From contig CANGIQ010000018.1 in the NCBI GenBank assembly GCA_947453965.1, positions 1 through 56,980 on the forward strand: a DNA stretch of 56,980 nucleotides. Direction: 5' to 3'. Below the pieces are notes generated by a model. The model worked only from the letters and a program-made list of their open reading frames with translations. It was not told the origin of the DNA and did not search any database. Both the position numbers and the translations under genes were made by a program. Positions 18,067 through 28,900 of the stretch are shown one piece after another (within the stretch, counting starts at the first letter, position 1; each line of letters opens with the position of its first letter). The DNA is from Comamonadaceae bacterium (lineage in GTDB: Bacteria; Pseudomonadota; Gammaproteobacteria; Burkholderiales; Burkholderiaceae_C).

Positions 18067-18495
18067 TCATTGCGGCACCGTGCATGGCCCTGTGAAGTGC
18101 ATGCGAATCGTGCGGCCCCGGTAGTCCATGTCGTGAAACGCAAACAGCGTCACCGTCTCGCGGTCAATCCGAATTTCTGACTCTTGCCCCGTCGCCTTGT
18201 GCTTGCGCGTGGCGCCCATTTGTTTGTCGGTGGTGAGGTTCTTGCCCACAAACTCTTCGGTGGTCAGGCTGCTGGCCTGGGTTTGGTAGAGCTTGGAGCC
18301 GTTGATCTTGAGAAAAATGTTTTTCCCCATCGACTGAATTTCCACCACCACCTTCTCGGCCTTGACCTTGCGGTCTTCCAGATCAGGAATCACGCCTTCT
18401 ACTTCGCAGGGCATTTTGAAGGTTTGCGCCCACGCTGCGCCTGTGCCCATGAGCACCAGCAACACGCATGTACGAAATAGGTTGTAAGCAGTCAT
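18067..18495 (-). CDS. Secreted periplasmic protein of unknown function
   Basis: The 142-residue protein has a clear Sec signal peptide (about 1-23, LLVLMGTGAAWA then QT), and the mature part has two Cys, one near each end (KMPCEVEG and TGPCTVPQ), which could form a disulfide linking the termini. The middle is polar, beta-rich and without a motif I recognise. The ATG at 18495 is well supported by AGGAGG (18507-18502 on the minus strand) six bases upstream. It converges with the small membrane protein gene (eight bases between stops). No function can be assigned. Confidence 0.8.
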   Translation of the reverse strand: MTAYNLFRTCVLLVLMGTGAAWAQTFKMPCEVEGVIPDLEDRKVKAEKVVVEIQSMGKNIFLKINGSKLYQTQASSLTTEEFVGKNLTTDKQMGATRKHKATGQESEIRIDRETVTLFAFHDMDYRGRTIRMHFTGPCTVPQ

Positions 18496-18529
18496 TGAAA
18501 GCCTCCTGCCCGATTATCGGCGATGGAAT

Positions 18530-18544
18530 GTAGGCAAACGTAGG
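18530..18544 (+). promoter_or_regulatory. GTAGG-N5-GTAGG direct repeat upstream of the sensor kinase gene
   Basis: Two GTAGG elements (18530-18534 and 18540-18544) are ten bases apart, the one-helical-turn spacing at which OmpR/PhoB-type regulators bind. The repeat ends 40 bases before the kinase start at 18585. The same arrangement occurs before the two-partner-secretion transporter gene. The downstream regulator gene (20471) encodes an OmpR-type protein, so autoregulation is the simplest reading; this is inference. Confidence 0.55.
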
Positions 18545-18584
18545 GTTCACGCTTGCCAGTCGTTAGCATCGGGGCCTCTTGCTT

Positions 18585-20486
18585 ATGCGTACCGGTTTTT
18601 CACGCTCATTCCTGCGATTTTTTCTACTCCTCGCCTATGTTTGCGCAGGCGGGTTAATGCTGCCTGCACAGGCCATCGCCAAAGACTATGTGACGGCCAG
18701 CGCGTATTGGGAAGACCGCAGCGGCCAAGCCACATTGGAGCAAGCGCAGCAACAAACCTACACACCCTACCAAGGCACCTTGAGCCGCGGCTACAGCAGC
18801 TCGGATCATTGGGTAAGGTTGCGTATCGACGGGGCAGACACCGCCTTGGTGGGCGACAAACTGGTGTTGCGCATTCGTCCGGTGTTTCTGGACCGCATCA
18901 CTCTGTTCGACCCCGCCGAGCCTACCCCTCAACGACCCCGCGTCACGGGCGACCTCACCCCTTGGAACGAAGCCGAATGGCAGTCGAGCAACCTCGGCTT
19001 TGTCATTCCTGTGCAACCTCAGGCGCGCGACATCTGGCTCAGACTGCAAAGCACCAGCACCCACTTCATGGTGGTGCAAGCCGTCAGCTTGCCCGAAGCC
19101 AAGCGGTTGGACCACATTCAAGAGTTGCTCTACACCATCAGCCTTGCGGTTTTGTTTGTCTTTTGGGCCTGGATGCTCATTGCTTGGCTGAATGACCGCG
19201 ACACGCTCAACGGCGTGTTTGTCGTCAAACAAAGCATGGTCATGATCTACACCCTGGCCTACTTTGGCTACCACCGCACCTTGCTCAGTGACTGGCTGGC
19301 GCCCGAAGCGCTGGACCGCGTGTTCAACTACGCCAACATTGCGGCAGCAGGTGCCTCCATCTGGTTTGAACGCTATTTGCTCTGCGAGTACACCCTGCCT
19401 GTTTGGGTGCAACGTTTGATTCGCAGCGTGGTCTGGCTTATCGTCATTCCCCTGGCGTTGCTCATACTCGGCTACACACAACTCGCCTTGCACGCCAACC
19501 TCATTTTGCTGGCCCTGTTCATCTGCCTGCCCGTGGTGTTGGCCATTGTCTTCATTCACGATGACCCCTCAGCGCTGGTCTACCGCTTACCCAAGAAGAT
19601 GGTGATTGGCTACTACGTCGTTCTGACCTCGTTTGTGGTCTTCAGTGTGCTGCCTATCCTGGGCTTCACCCAGGGAGCGAGCTGGGCTATTTTGAGTCTG
19701 GTCGTCCACGGCTTTTTGTCGGGCGGCTTGATGACTGTCCTGCTGCAATTCCGAGCCAAACGCATCGAACAGCAGCGCAACGAAGTCGCCAACCAGCTCT
19801 ACCTGTCGCAACAACAAGTCGTCATGGAGCGCGAGCGGCGCGAAGAACAAACCCACTTTTTGCACATGCTCATGCATGAGCTCAAAAACCCACTCGCCGT
19901 CATCGACATGGCGCTGCACACACCCGCCGGGCATCAGCAATCCATCACCTACGCCAGCCGTGCCGTGACCGACATGAAAGCCATCATTGAGCGCTGCGTT
20001 GACGCCGACCAGCTCGAAGAAGGCAACCTAGAAACCCAACACCATGTGGTGGACATTCACCGCCTCATTCAAGAGCTGATCCAGGTCCAACACGCGCAAG
20101 ACAAACGCTTGCAGCTGCAGTTGGACAAAGTGTTCAACGTTGAGACCGACCAACAGTACCTGCGCATCATCTTGGGCAACTTGATCGACAACGCCATTCG
20201 CTACAGCGACCCCCAGTCGGCCATTCGCATCCAAGTCGATCCGGCCCAAGGCCCCGACGGGGAACATGGCATTGAAGTCTGCGTGTCCAACCATCCGGGC
20301 ATGGCCGGATGGCCCGATGCCGAGCAAGTGTTTCGCAAGTACTACCGCAGCGCCGGCGCGCTCAGTCAATCGGGCACAGGCCTGGGGCTGTTCTTGGTGG
20401 CCAGCTTGGCTAAACGCATTGGCGCTGTGGTGCGCTACGCCCCTGATGAAAAACGAGTGAGGTTTTTGCTGTGGCTACCTGCTTGA
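18585..20486 (+). CDS. 7TMR-DISM sensor histidine kinase
   Basis: This 633-residue inner-membrane kinase has a signal peptide (about 1-33), a periplasmic 7TMR-DISM extracellular domain (about 35-175, with DHWVRLRIDG), seven membrane helices (about 185-385), a coiled coil (about 390-420), then HisKA with the phospho-acceptor His431 in MHELKNPLAVID, and HATPase with the N box LGNLIDNAIRYSD and G2 box SGTGLGLFLV. The usual DxG of the G1 box is absent (CVSNHPGMAGWPDAEQVF occupies that place), a variant I recall from other kinases of this type. DISM domains are thought to sense carbohydrates or other small ligands. I chose the ATG at 18585; a TTG two codons earlier is possible. The end overlaps the regulator gene by 16 bp. 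Confidence 0.92.
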   Translation: MRTGFSRSFLRFFLLLAYVCAGGLMLPAQAIAKDYVTASAYWEDRSGQATLEQAQQQTYTPYQGTLSRGYSSSDHWVRLRIDGADTALVGDKLVLRIRPVFLDRITLFDPAEPTPQRPRVTGDLTPWNEAEWQSSNLGFVIPVQPQARDIWLRLQSTSTHFMVVQAVSLPEAKRLDHIQELLYTISLAVLFVFWAWMLIAWLNDRDTLNGVFVVKQSMVMIYTLAYFGYHRTLLSDWLAPEALDRVFNYANIAAAGASIWFERYLLCEYTLPVWVQRLIRSVVWLIVIPLALLILGYTQLALHANLILLALFICLPVVLAIVFIHDDPSALVYRLPKKMVIGYYVVLTSFVVFSVLPILGFTQGASWAILSLVVHGFLSGGLMTVLLQFRAKRIEQQRNEVANQLYLSQQQVVMERERREEQTHFLHMLMHELKNPLAVIDMALHTPAGHQQSITYASRAVTDMKAIIERCVDADQLEEGNLETQHHVVDIHRLIQELIQVQHAQDKRLQLQLDKVFNVETDQQYLRIILGNLIDNAIRYSDPQSAIRIQVDPAQGPDGEHGIEVCVSNHPGMAGWPDAEQVFRKYYRSAGALSQSGTGLGLFLVASLAKRIGAVVRYAPDEKRVRFLLWLPA

Positions 20487-21181
20487 ACATTGTGGTGGTC
20501 GAAGACCACGACGACTTGCGCGAACTCACCTGCTTGGCCCTGTCGCACCGCGGCCACCAGGTGGTGGGCCTGTCATGCGCCGAAGAATTGGAAGACGAAG
20601 CCGGCGGCGGCCCCGTCGATGTGTTTGTGATTGACCTCAACCTCCCCGGTGAAGACGGCATCAGCTTGGCCAAACGCTTGCGCCAGGTCTACCCGCTGGT
20701 GGGCATTGTGATGCTCACCGCCCGCTCGCAAAACAAAGACAAAGTGCTGGGCTATGAAAGCGGCGCCGACTTGTACATGACCAAGCCCGTCAACTTTGAA
20801 GAACTGTGCGCCGCCATGCAAAGCTTTGCACGCCGACGCCACGCCACCAACGCCAACACCTCGTCGTTGGGCGACGATGCGCAGGCCTCGCCCCTGCGCT
20901 TGAGCAAACTCTTGCTCAGCGGCCCTGCGGGCGAAGTGCGGTTGTCGTCGGCAGAAGCCGACATGCTGACCGCCTTTGCACGCGCCCCTGGCGGGCGCTT
21001 AGAAACCTGGCAATTGGCGCAAATTTTGGACATCGAAATGGCACAGCTCAACAAAGCCAGCCTCGAAGTGCGCATTGTTCGCTTGCGCAAAAAACTGCAA
21101 GACGTGGGCACCGCTGGCGTGGTGATTGAGTCCATTCGCAACGTGGGCTACCAAATTTGCGTCTCCCTACAAATTATCTGA
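20471..21181 (+). CDS. OmpR-family response regulator
   Basis: The 236-residue regulator has a receiver domain (E11-D12, phospho-acceptor D55 in FVIDLNLPGEDG, conserved Thr in MLTARS and Lys in YMTKPVN) and a C-terminal winged-helix domain (about 140-230), with RLETWQLAQILDIE and a recognition-helix region KASLEVRIVRLRKKL followed by the wing IESIRNVGYQI. The start is a GTG at 20471 that overlaps the kinase stop by 16 bp, so kinase and regulator are coupled. The adhesin transport genes begin 89 bases downstream, and the same direct repeat lies before both transcription units, so this protein is the likely regulator of the adhesin locus. Confidence 0.92.
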   Translation: MATCLNIVVVEDHDDLRELTCLALSHRGHQVVGLSCAEELEDEAGGGPVDVFVIDLNLPGEDGISLAKRLRQVYPLVGIVMLTARSQNKDKVLGYESGADLYMTKPVNFEELCAAMQSFARRRHATNANTSSLGDDAQASPLRLSKLLLSGPAGEVRLSSAEADMLTAFARAPGGRLETWQLAQILDIEMAQLNKASLEVRIVRLRKKLQDVGTAGVVIESIRNVGYQICVSLQII

Positions 21182-21200
21182 AAACCTTTGCATTCAAAAC

Positions 21201-21215
21201 GTAGGTATCTGTAGG
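21201..21215 (+). promoter_or_regulatory. GTAGG-N5-GTAGG direct repeat upstream of the adhesin transporter gene
   Basis: Two GTAGG elements (21201-21205 and 21211-21215) with a five-base spacer, as in the repeat before the sensor kinase gene. The preceding bases are also alike (AAACGTAGG occurs in both regions). The site ends 55 bases before the transporter start at 21271, a fitting distance for an activator site above a promoter. The proposed binder is the OmpR-type regulator encoded just upstream. Confidence 0.55.
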
Positions 21216-21270
21216 CTCTGGCGCGGCTGTTTTTCAACAATGCACGCTCGTCAAATTCCGGCCTGCTTGC

Positions 21271-22944
21271 ATGCGTCACTTCACACCCACCGTTTTCACG
21301 CTTTCGGTTCATCTGCTGTTCGCCACCGCTTGGGCCCAAGCTGTGCCCGACGCGGGCGCCCTGTTGCGTCAAACTGAGCAAGGCCTCCAGCTGCAAACAC
21401 CGCCTGCCGCCGTGAAGCGCCGCGAAACACCGCCGCCGCCCATGGCCAAGCTCGACCAAGCCACCGTCACCGTGCAACGCTTTGTGTTTGCGGGCAACAC
21501 CTTGGTCAGCAGCGACACCTTGGCCCAAGCCCTGAGCAGCTACCTCAACCGCCCCCTGGGCTTTGACGATTTGCAAGCCGCAGCTGCGGAAGTCACCCAA
21601 ACCTACCGCGACGCGGGCTGGTTGGTCACCTCGTATTTGCCCAAACAAGAAATTCAAAACGGCGTGGTCACGATTCAAATCGTTGAAGCCGTGTTTGGCA
21701 AAGCCAGCGTGCAAGAGCCACACCCCCAACGCATGGCCGCACAGCGTTTGATTGAAATTTTTCAAACCCAACAACAACCTGGCGAACCCTTGAGCGCCCA
21801 GCGCGTCGACCGCGCCCTGCTGCTGCTTGACGACTTGCCTGGCGTCATGGTCAGCGGCAATTTGCAAGCCGGCGCCTCGGCCCACGAAACCGACATGGCC
21901 TTGAACGTCATTGACGAGCCCTTGCTCAAAGGCGATGTGGGTGGCGACAACAACGGCTCCCTCTCCACCGGCGTCACACGCGCCAGCGTGAACGCCAGCC
22001 TCAACAGCCCCTTGGGCTGGGGCGACCAACTGTCGCTCAACGCCATTCGCTCACGCGGCAGCGAATACACCCGCCTCGCCTACAGCGTGCCCGTGGGCAA
22101 CGACGGCTGGCGCGCCCAAGTGCGTGGCTCGGGTTTGAACTACCACCTCATTGGCGACCTCGCCAGCACCGACGGCCATGGCAAAGCCAACACATCGGGC
22201 GCCGAACTCAGCTACCCGCTGCTGCGCAGCCAAACCACCAACCTCAACGCACTCTTGGGCTTTGACATCAAAGACTACGACAACTACAACAGCTCGGGCG
22301 TCACCTCGCGCTACAGCACGCGTGCGGCCAGCGTGGCCCTGTCGGGCAACCACATCGACGCGGCAGGCAACACCCACCAATACGGCCTCACCTGGGTCGA
22401 CGGCAAATTGGCCTCCACCGTGGGCACCCAAAACGATGGCCGCTACCAACGCTTGGCATTCAACCTCAGCCGCTTGCAGCCCTTGACGCCCGACACCCAG
22501 CTCTCGCTCACCTACGCCATGCAAGTGGCCAACACCAACCTCGACTCGTCTGAAAAGCTCTACCTCGAAGGCGTCACCGGCGTGCGCGCCTACGCCAGCG
22601 GTGCCACCCGCCTGGGCGGCTCGGAAGGCCAAAACTTCAGCGCGGAGTTGCGCCACAACCTCGACGTGCATTGGCGCTTGAACGGCTTTTACGACTACGG
22701 CAAAGCCCGCGTCAACCGCAACAACTACCAGGCCGATGGCGTCACCCTGCTGAGCACCGTCAACGACTACCAAATTCGTGGCTACGGCCTCTCACTCGGT
22801 TGGCAAAACATCAAAGGCGTAGACCTCAAAGCCACCGTGGCCAAACGCATTGGCCCCAACCCCAACCCCACCACCCTGGGCATGGACCAAGACGGCACCT
22901 ACAAAAACCCACGCTACTGGCTCAGCGCCACCGTGGCTTTTTAA
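21271..22944 (+). CDS. Two-partner secretion outer-membrane transporter (TpsB; FhaC/ShlB/HMW1B family)
   Basis: TpsB proteins are outer-membrane barrels that export a cognate TpsA exoprotein. The 557-residue protein has a signal peptide (about 1-22, LLFATAWAQ), a Pro-rich linker helix region, two POTRA domains (about 62-210; VQRFVFAGNTLVSSDTLAQAL begins the first, shown here as a family landmark), then a 16-strand-type barrel ending in an aromatic Phe (YWLSATVAF). The conserved loop-6 motif VRGY appears as VRAY (in GVRAYASG), and the Leu-Asp motif DLPGVMVSGNL is at the second POTRA. The adhesin gene starts nine bases after its stop, so this is the transporter for that protein. Confidence 0.94.
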   Translation: MRHFTPTVFTLSVHLLFATAWAQAVPDAGALLRQTEQGLQLQTPPAAVKRRETPPPPMAKLDQATVTVQRFVFAGNTLVSSDTLAQALSSYLNRPLGFDDLQAAAAEVTQTYRDAGWLVTSYLPKQEIQNGVVTIQIVEAVFGKASVQEPHPQRMAAQRLIEIFQTQQQPGEPLSAQRVDRALLLLDDLPGVMVSGNLQAGASAHETDMALNVIDEPLLKGDVGGDNNGSLSTGVTRASVNASLNSPLGWGDQLSLNAIRSRGSEYTRLAYSVPVGNDGWRAQVRGSGLNYHLIGDLASTDGHGKANTSGAELSYPLLRSQTTNLNALLGFDIKDYDNYNSSGVTSRYSTRAASVALSGNHIDAAGNTHQYGLTWVDGKLASTVGTQNDGRYQRLAFNLSRLQPLTPDTQLSLTYAMQVANTNLDSSEKLYLEGVTGVRAYASGATRLGGSEGQNFSAELRHNLDVHWRLNGFYDYGKARVNRNNYQADGVTLLSTVNDYQIRGYGLSLGWQNIKGVDLKATVAKRIGPNPNPTTLGMDQDGTYKNPRYWLSATVAF

Positions 22945-22953
22945 ACCCCACGC

Positions 22954-25900
22954 ATGAAAGAGCACGCGAGTTTCAACCGTTGCTATCGGCTCCTGTGGTC
23001 TGGTACCACCGCGCAATGGAAACCCGTGCCCGAAACCGCCCGCACCGCCAAAAAAGGCGGACGTGGCAAAGCTGCTAACACCCTCACGCTAGCGGGCGTG
23101 TTGCCCGGTGTGGCCATGAGCTTGTTTGTCATGTCCAACCTGGCGGCCCAACCGCCGCCTGCGCCACCGTCTACCCCAACAGCACCTGCCACCACCCAGC
23201 TGCCCACCGGCGGCAACGTGGCCGCTGGCAAAGCCACCATCAGCCAAAGCGCCGTTGCCACCGCCTCCAACATGGTGGTCAACCAGACCAGCCAACGTGC
23301 CATCATTGACTGGAGCAGCTTCAACCTAGGCACGGGTGCCACGGTGCAGTTTGTGCAGCCCAATGCGCAGTCGGTCATCTTGAACCGGGTGTTGGACCCC
23401 AACCCCACGCAGGTGTTTGGCCGCATCAACGCCAATGGCCAGGTGTTTCTCACCAACCCCTATGGCGTGTACTTTGCACCCAGCGCCTCGGTGGACGTGG
23501 GTGGCTTGGTGGCCACCACCTACAGCATCAGCAACGACGACTTCATGTCGGGGCGCTACACCTTCAACCGCAACGGCAGCACCGCCAGCGTGATCAACCA
23601 AGGTAACCTGAGCGCCAGCCTGGGTGGCTACATTGCCCTGCTTGCGCCCGAAGTGCAAAACAGCGGCGTGGTGGTGGCCCGTGCGGGCACCGTGGCGTTT
23701 GCGGCGGGGGAACAAGTTAGCCTCAGCATCGCCGACGGCAAAGGTTTGTCGGGCATCACCACCACCGCATCGGCCATTGCCAGCCTGATTGACAACAAGC
23801 TTGCCGTGCAAGCGCCCGATGGGCAAATTATTTTGTCCGCCGTGGCGGTGAACAAACTGCAAGGCGGTGTCATTAAAAACAGCGGCAGCCTGCAAGCCAC
23901 CAGCCTGAGCAACCAAGGCGGCAAGATTGCGCTGGAGGGCGATGAGATTGAGCTCACCTCCACCGCCAGCATTGATGTATCGGGCCGCACCCGTGGCGGC
24001 ACCGTGCTGATGGGTGGCGACTGGCAAGGCAGCGGCAACCTGCGCCAAGCCACCAAGGTGAGCATGGCCGCAGGCGCCACCATCAACGCCAATGCCACCG
24101 ACAACGGCGACGGCGGCAAAGTGGTGCTGTGGAGCAATGTGAGCGATGCCAACAGCACCACCACGGTGGCCGGCAGCATTTATGCCAATGCGGGGCCCAA
24201 CGGCGGCAATGGTGGGCAGATTGAAACCTCGGGCCACTACCTGAATGTGGATGGCATTCAAGTGTCCACACTCGCGCCCAAGGGCGCTATGGGTGAATGG
24301 TTGTTGGACCCCGCCAACATCACCATCAGTAGCAGTGCAGATGCCAACTACAGCAATGCCTCGGGCACCTTTACACCTAACAGCAACAACACCACCTCGA
24401 CCATCAACAACGCCACCTTGTCTACAGCGCTGGGCACAACCAGCATCACGGTAACAACGGTCAACAACGGCACAGCAGCCACGGGCAGTGGTGCCATCAA
24501 CATCGCCGGTAACCTGAGTTGGAATAGTGCCAGCACATTGACCCTGATTGCCAACGACAGCATCAGCGGTACTGGCAACATCAGCATGACGGGCGGTGGC
24601 AGCGTGGTGTTCAACACCAGCAACGCCACCACGACGGCAGCTTATTCTGGTGTGATCAGCGGCAACGGCAGCATCAGCAAGCAAGGCTTGGGCAAACTTA
24701 ACCTTACAGGCAATAGCACTTACTCGGGTGGCACCACTGTTGCGGCAGGTAACTTGATTGACAGCCAATCAAACACAACGGCCACCGCGGACGGCAACGG
24801 CAATTACACCTTCACATCTTCTGGAGTGGGCACCGGCACAGTGAAGGTGCTGGATGGTGCCACATTGTCATTAGGTGCCAGTCTTAATATCTCCAACTAC
24901 ATGGAAATTCAGGGCACGGGGGCCATCGGCACCCCAGGTGCGTTGACCCTCGCAACAGCCAGCTCAGTGTATGGAAATACGTTACTCAAAGCTGGTGGCA
25001 CTGTGGTGGGGGGATCAGGGTACTTCAGAGGCGACATTTTAGACAACGGACAAGGGCTGGGCCTTACCTTCAATGCCACAGGCACTTTGACAATGTTCGG
25101 CTCCAAGTCTTACTCTGGAACCAGCAACATCACAGGTCCTGGTTCAACTTCTTTGTTTGCACCTAGCATGACAACCAGCGCTACGTTCAATACCTCGTTC
25201 AATATCAGCAGCGGTAGTGGATTATCAATTAACGCACCTAACGGCGCAGGCACAGAAATCAATATTTCAGGCGACATCAGTGGCGCAGGCAATTTGAGTT
25301 TGAACCAGCTCACTAGCACAGCCAACACCAGCCTGATGGGAAAGCTTAGCCTTACAGGAACCGTCAATAGTTCAGGCACCAGTAATTTAATATTAAAAAA
25401 TAACAGCGACTACACCATCGCTAGCGTACTAACTGGAAATGGCAACCTGACGCAAGCAAGCTCAGGAAACCTCACACTCTCGGCTAACAGCACCGGATTT
25501 ACGGGCAAACTGAACATCAACTCAGGCGGCACAGTGACCATCGGTGATGGAAACACCGGCGGCATCATCAACGCCAGCATTGCCAACAACGGCACGCTCA
25601 ACTTCAACCGCACCGACAATGTGACAGCCCCCGGCGCAATCAGTGGCACGGGTGTGCTCAACAAATACGGCAGCAATGTGCTGACCTTGTCTGGCAACAA
25701 CACCTTCACCGGCAACATCACAGTGAGTGCAGGCACGCTGAAAGCGGGCTTTGCAGGCTCTAGTACTTACGGCGCATTTGGCAACAAAACCAACATCACC
25801 CTGACCGACTTGTCGGGCGTGGGGCTGGATATCAGCGGCTTCAGCACCGCGATTGGCTCTCTCACCGGCGGCACCAACAACACCTTGAACTTGGGAGCGT

Positions 25901-28900
25901 CCAGCTTATCGACGGGTCTCAACGGCCTGTCGACCACGTACGCTGGGACGGTGCTGGGTTCAGGCACGTTGTCGAAGTCGGGCGCGGGTACCTTCAACCT
26001 GTCGGGCAACAGCAGCAGCTTTACGGGCGGTCTCGCTGTTTCTGCTGGCAGCTTGGTGCTGACCAACACGTCTGTGATTGGCAGTGGCGCGCAGTTGATC
26101 AACATCAGCGGTGCAACTGGCATGCTGGAGTTGCAAAACGTTTCCAGTTTCAACAATGCAGTCTGCATCAGCGCCGCGGGGGGGACTTTAAACATCAGCG
26201 CTGGTAATACCACCATGGCCGGCAACCTGACTTTCGGTTTGGCGGGCAATATCAGTGCTTCGCAAAACAGCAGTCTGATTACTACGGGCAACCTCAGCGC
26301 TGCCGGCTATTTTGTCAGCAAATACGGTTTGGGCACGTGGATTGTTGCAGAACCAACGGTCAGCACCCCAACACAATCAATGGCGGGTCTAAAAGTCAAT
26401 GAAGGGCGTGTAGAGCTCAACTCCACTAAATGGCGCCTCAACGCTTCAGTAATTTCTACGATTGCTGCCAATGCAACGCTCAAGCTTGGTTCCATTGATG
26501 GTATGACCAGCTTTGGCGGATACACAGGCCAAATTACCAATAACGGCTTGCTGCAGCTCGCCCCTAGCTCAACCTCTTACAGCACTTTGTTTTCCAACAT
26601 TTCTGGGACGGGCTCGGTTGAAGTCATGGGCTCAGTCCCCACCTATTTCAGCAGTGGCCAACTTACCTATACCGGTTCGACCACCATTGATAATGGCGCT
26701 TCAGCCGATGTGGATATGGCCTATACAAGCCTTGGCAATGCCAACAGCACGCTGCTGAACAACGGGGCGCTGAATCTCAAAACAGGTAATGCCGCAGATT
26801 TCAACTGGAACCAAAGTATCAGTGGTTCTGGCAATGTGCTCGTTGCGTCAGGTGACACAAATAACCGTGTCTTTGGTTTCCAAAAAGCGAACTCTTACAC
26901 GGGCACCACCACCATCAACGACCACACCGCCTTGTATCTGGGTGGCACATCGTCATGTAGTTCTGTCGCAACCTTAGGTGCGGGCGATATCATTTTTCAG
27001 AGTGCCAATTCAACCCTGTACATCACGCGAACCAGCGACATCACCCTGACCAACAACATGTCTGGCCCGGGAAGCATTATCCTCAACCGCTCCAATGTCA
27101 CAACCACCCTCGCGGGCAATGTCAACATCGGTGGCAACATCACCATGAACGGCAGCAACACGACCTTGGTCATTGCCCCCACCGGCAGCCTGGGGGCCAA
27201 CGGTGTGTTTGCCAGTTCCATCATCTTCAACACAAGCAACACCACGCTGGAATATGCCAGTGCCTCGGATGTGTGCATCACCGGCAATCTGAGCGGCAGC
27301 TATGGCAGTCTGCGCAAAACCACCTCCAACAGCAACCTGACCCTCACGGGTAACAACAATATCAATGGCGGTGTCTGGATTGAAGCGGGCGCGGTGTATG
27401 CCTTGGGTACCAACACGAGCAGCGGCAAGTTGGGAACAGGCAATATCAGCAACAACGCCACCTTGGTGTTCAACCACACCGATACCGGCAACCTGAGCTT
27501 GAGCAATTTGGCAGGCAACATCACCGGCACGGGCAACGTCACGTTCATCAGCGTGGGCAATATCAGCATCGACAAGACGATCAATCTCTCGGGCACCAAC
27601 AGCCTAATCAAAATCCAGTCCAACGCCAACGTGACGCTCAACAGCAGCCTCACATCTTCAGGCAGCAACGGCAAAATTATTTTGGCGGCAGGTGCAGCCA
27701 CGGCTGCGGGTACCGCCACTGGTGGGCAAATTACCATCAACAACACGGTCAACGTGACCTTGAACAACAGCGGCTCGCTGGTGATGTTCCAAGGGACCAA
27801 CCAAACCGCTACGATGGAAGCACGTGTGATTGGTGCCAACACCACCAATGTGCCCAAGTACAAAACTTACAACGCCAGCTTGGGTAACGTGACCAGTGCT
27901 GTCACGGGCACACGCAATTACTTCTACCGCGCGCAGCCCACGGCCACCATCAACGGCGGCACGGTCACCGCCACTAAGGTGTACGACGGCACCACCACCG
28001 CCAACCCCACTTACACCGGAGGTGGCTCAGTGACAGGGGTGGATGGCGACACACTCACAGGTTGCGTCACGGGGGCCAGCTACAACACATCGAGTGCGGG
28101 CAACAAGTCGCTCACGTACAACGTGGCTTTGGCGTCAAACAATTCAGCGTGGGTGGTAACGGGTTATGCGGGTACGGTCAACCCGACCTCCACGGTAGCC
28201 AACATCACTCAGGCACCGTTGGCCATTCAGGCCAACGACGCGGCCGACTTTGTGACACTGGCTGCTGCATCAGGGCCGTTTGCGGGGGTGAGCTACAGCG
28301 GCTTTGTGCACGGCGAAAACGCCACCACGGCGGGGTTGACGGGCAATTTGACCATTGCACGCAGCAACAGCGGCGTGTCGTCAGCAGGCAACTACACGCT
28401 CACGCCCAGCGGACAGACGGCCAACAACTACAACATCAGCTACCGCACGGGCACCTACACCATCGTGCCCGCGCAGCAGCTGATCATTCGCGTGAGTGAC
28501 GGCACCAACGTGTATGGCGATGCAAGCAACTTGAGCGTGTCGAGCGTGACCTACCTGATGCCCGACAACGTGACGATTGCCAACCTCACGTCCAGCCTGA
28601 CAACCAACAACGGGCTGTACTCGATAAACGACGGTGTGGGCGGAACAGCCAGCTTCAAGCTCGGGCTGAGCAATGCCAATTTGACGGCCTCCAACCATGC
28701 AGCGGTGGGCTTGTGGAATGTGGGCTACAACAACCTGACCATTGGGGGCAGCAACTTCAACAGCATCATCGCGGTAGGCACGCAAAGCATTACCAAACGC
28801 GACTTGACGCTGACCACCGTGGCCGACAACAAGGTGTATGACGGCAACACCAACGCCACCTTCAACATCAGCACCAACCGCATCACGGGCGATGCGCTAA

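Noticed and set aside
23326..24768. Minus-strand frame of 480 codons opposite the adhesin gene
   Set aside because: It mirrors the repetitive adhesin sequence, has no domain or start signal, and is explained by high GC and repeats on the sense strand.
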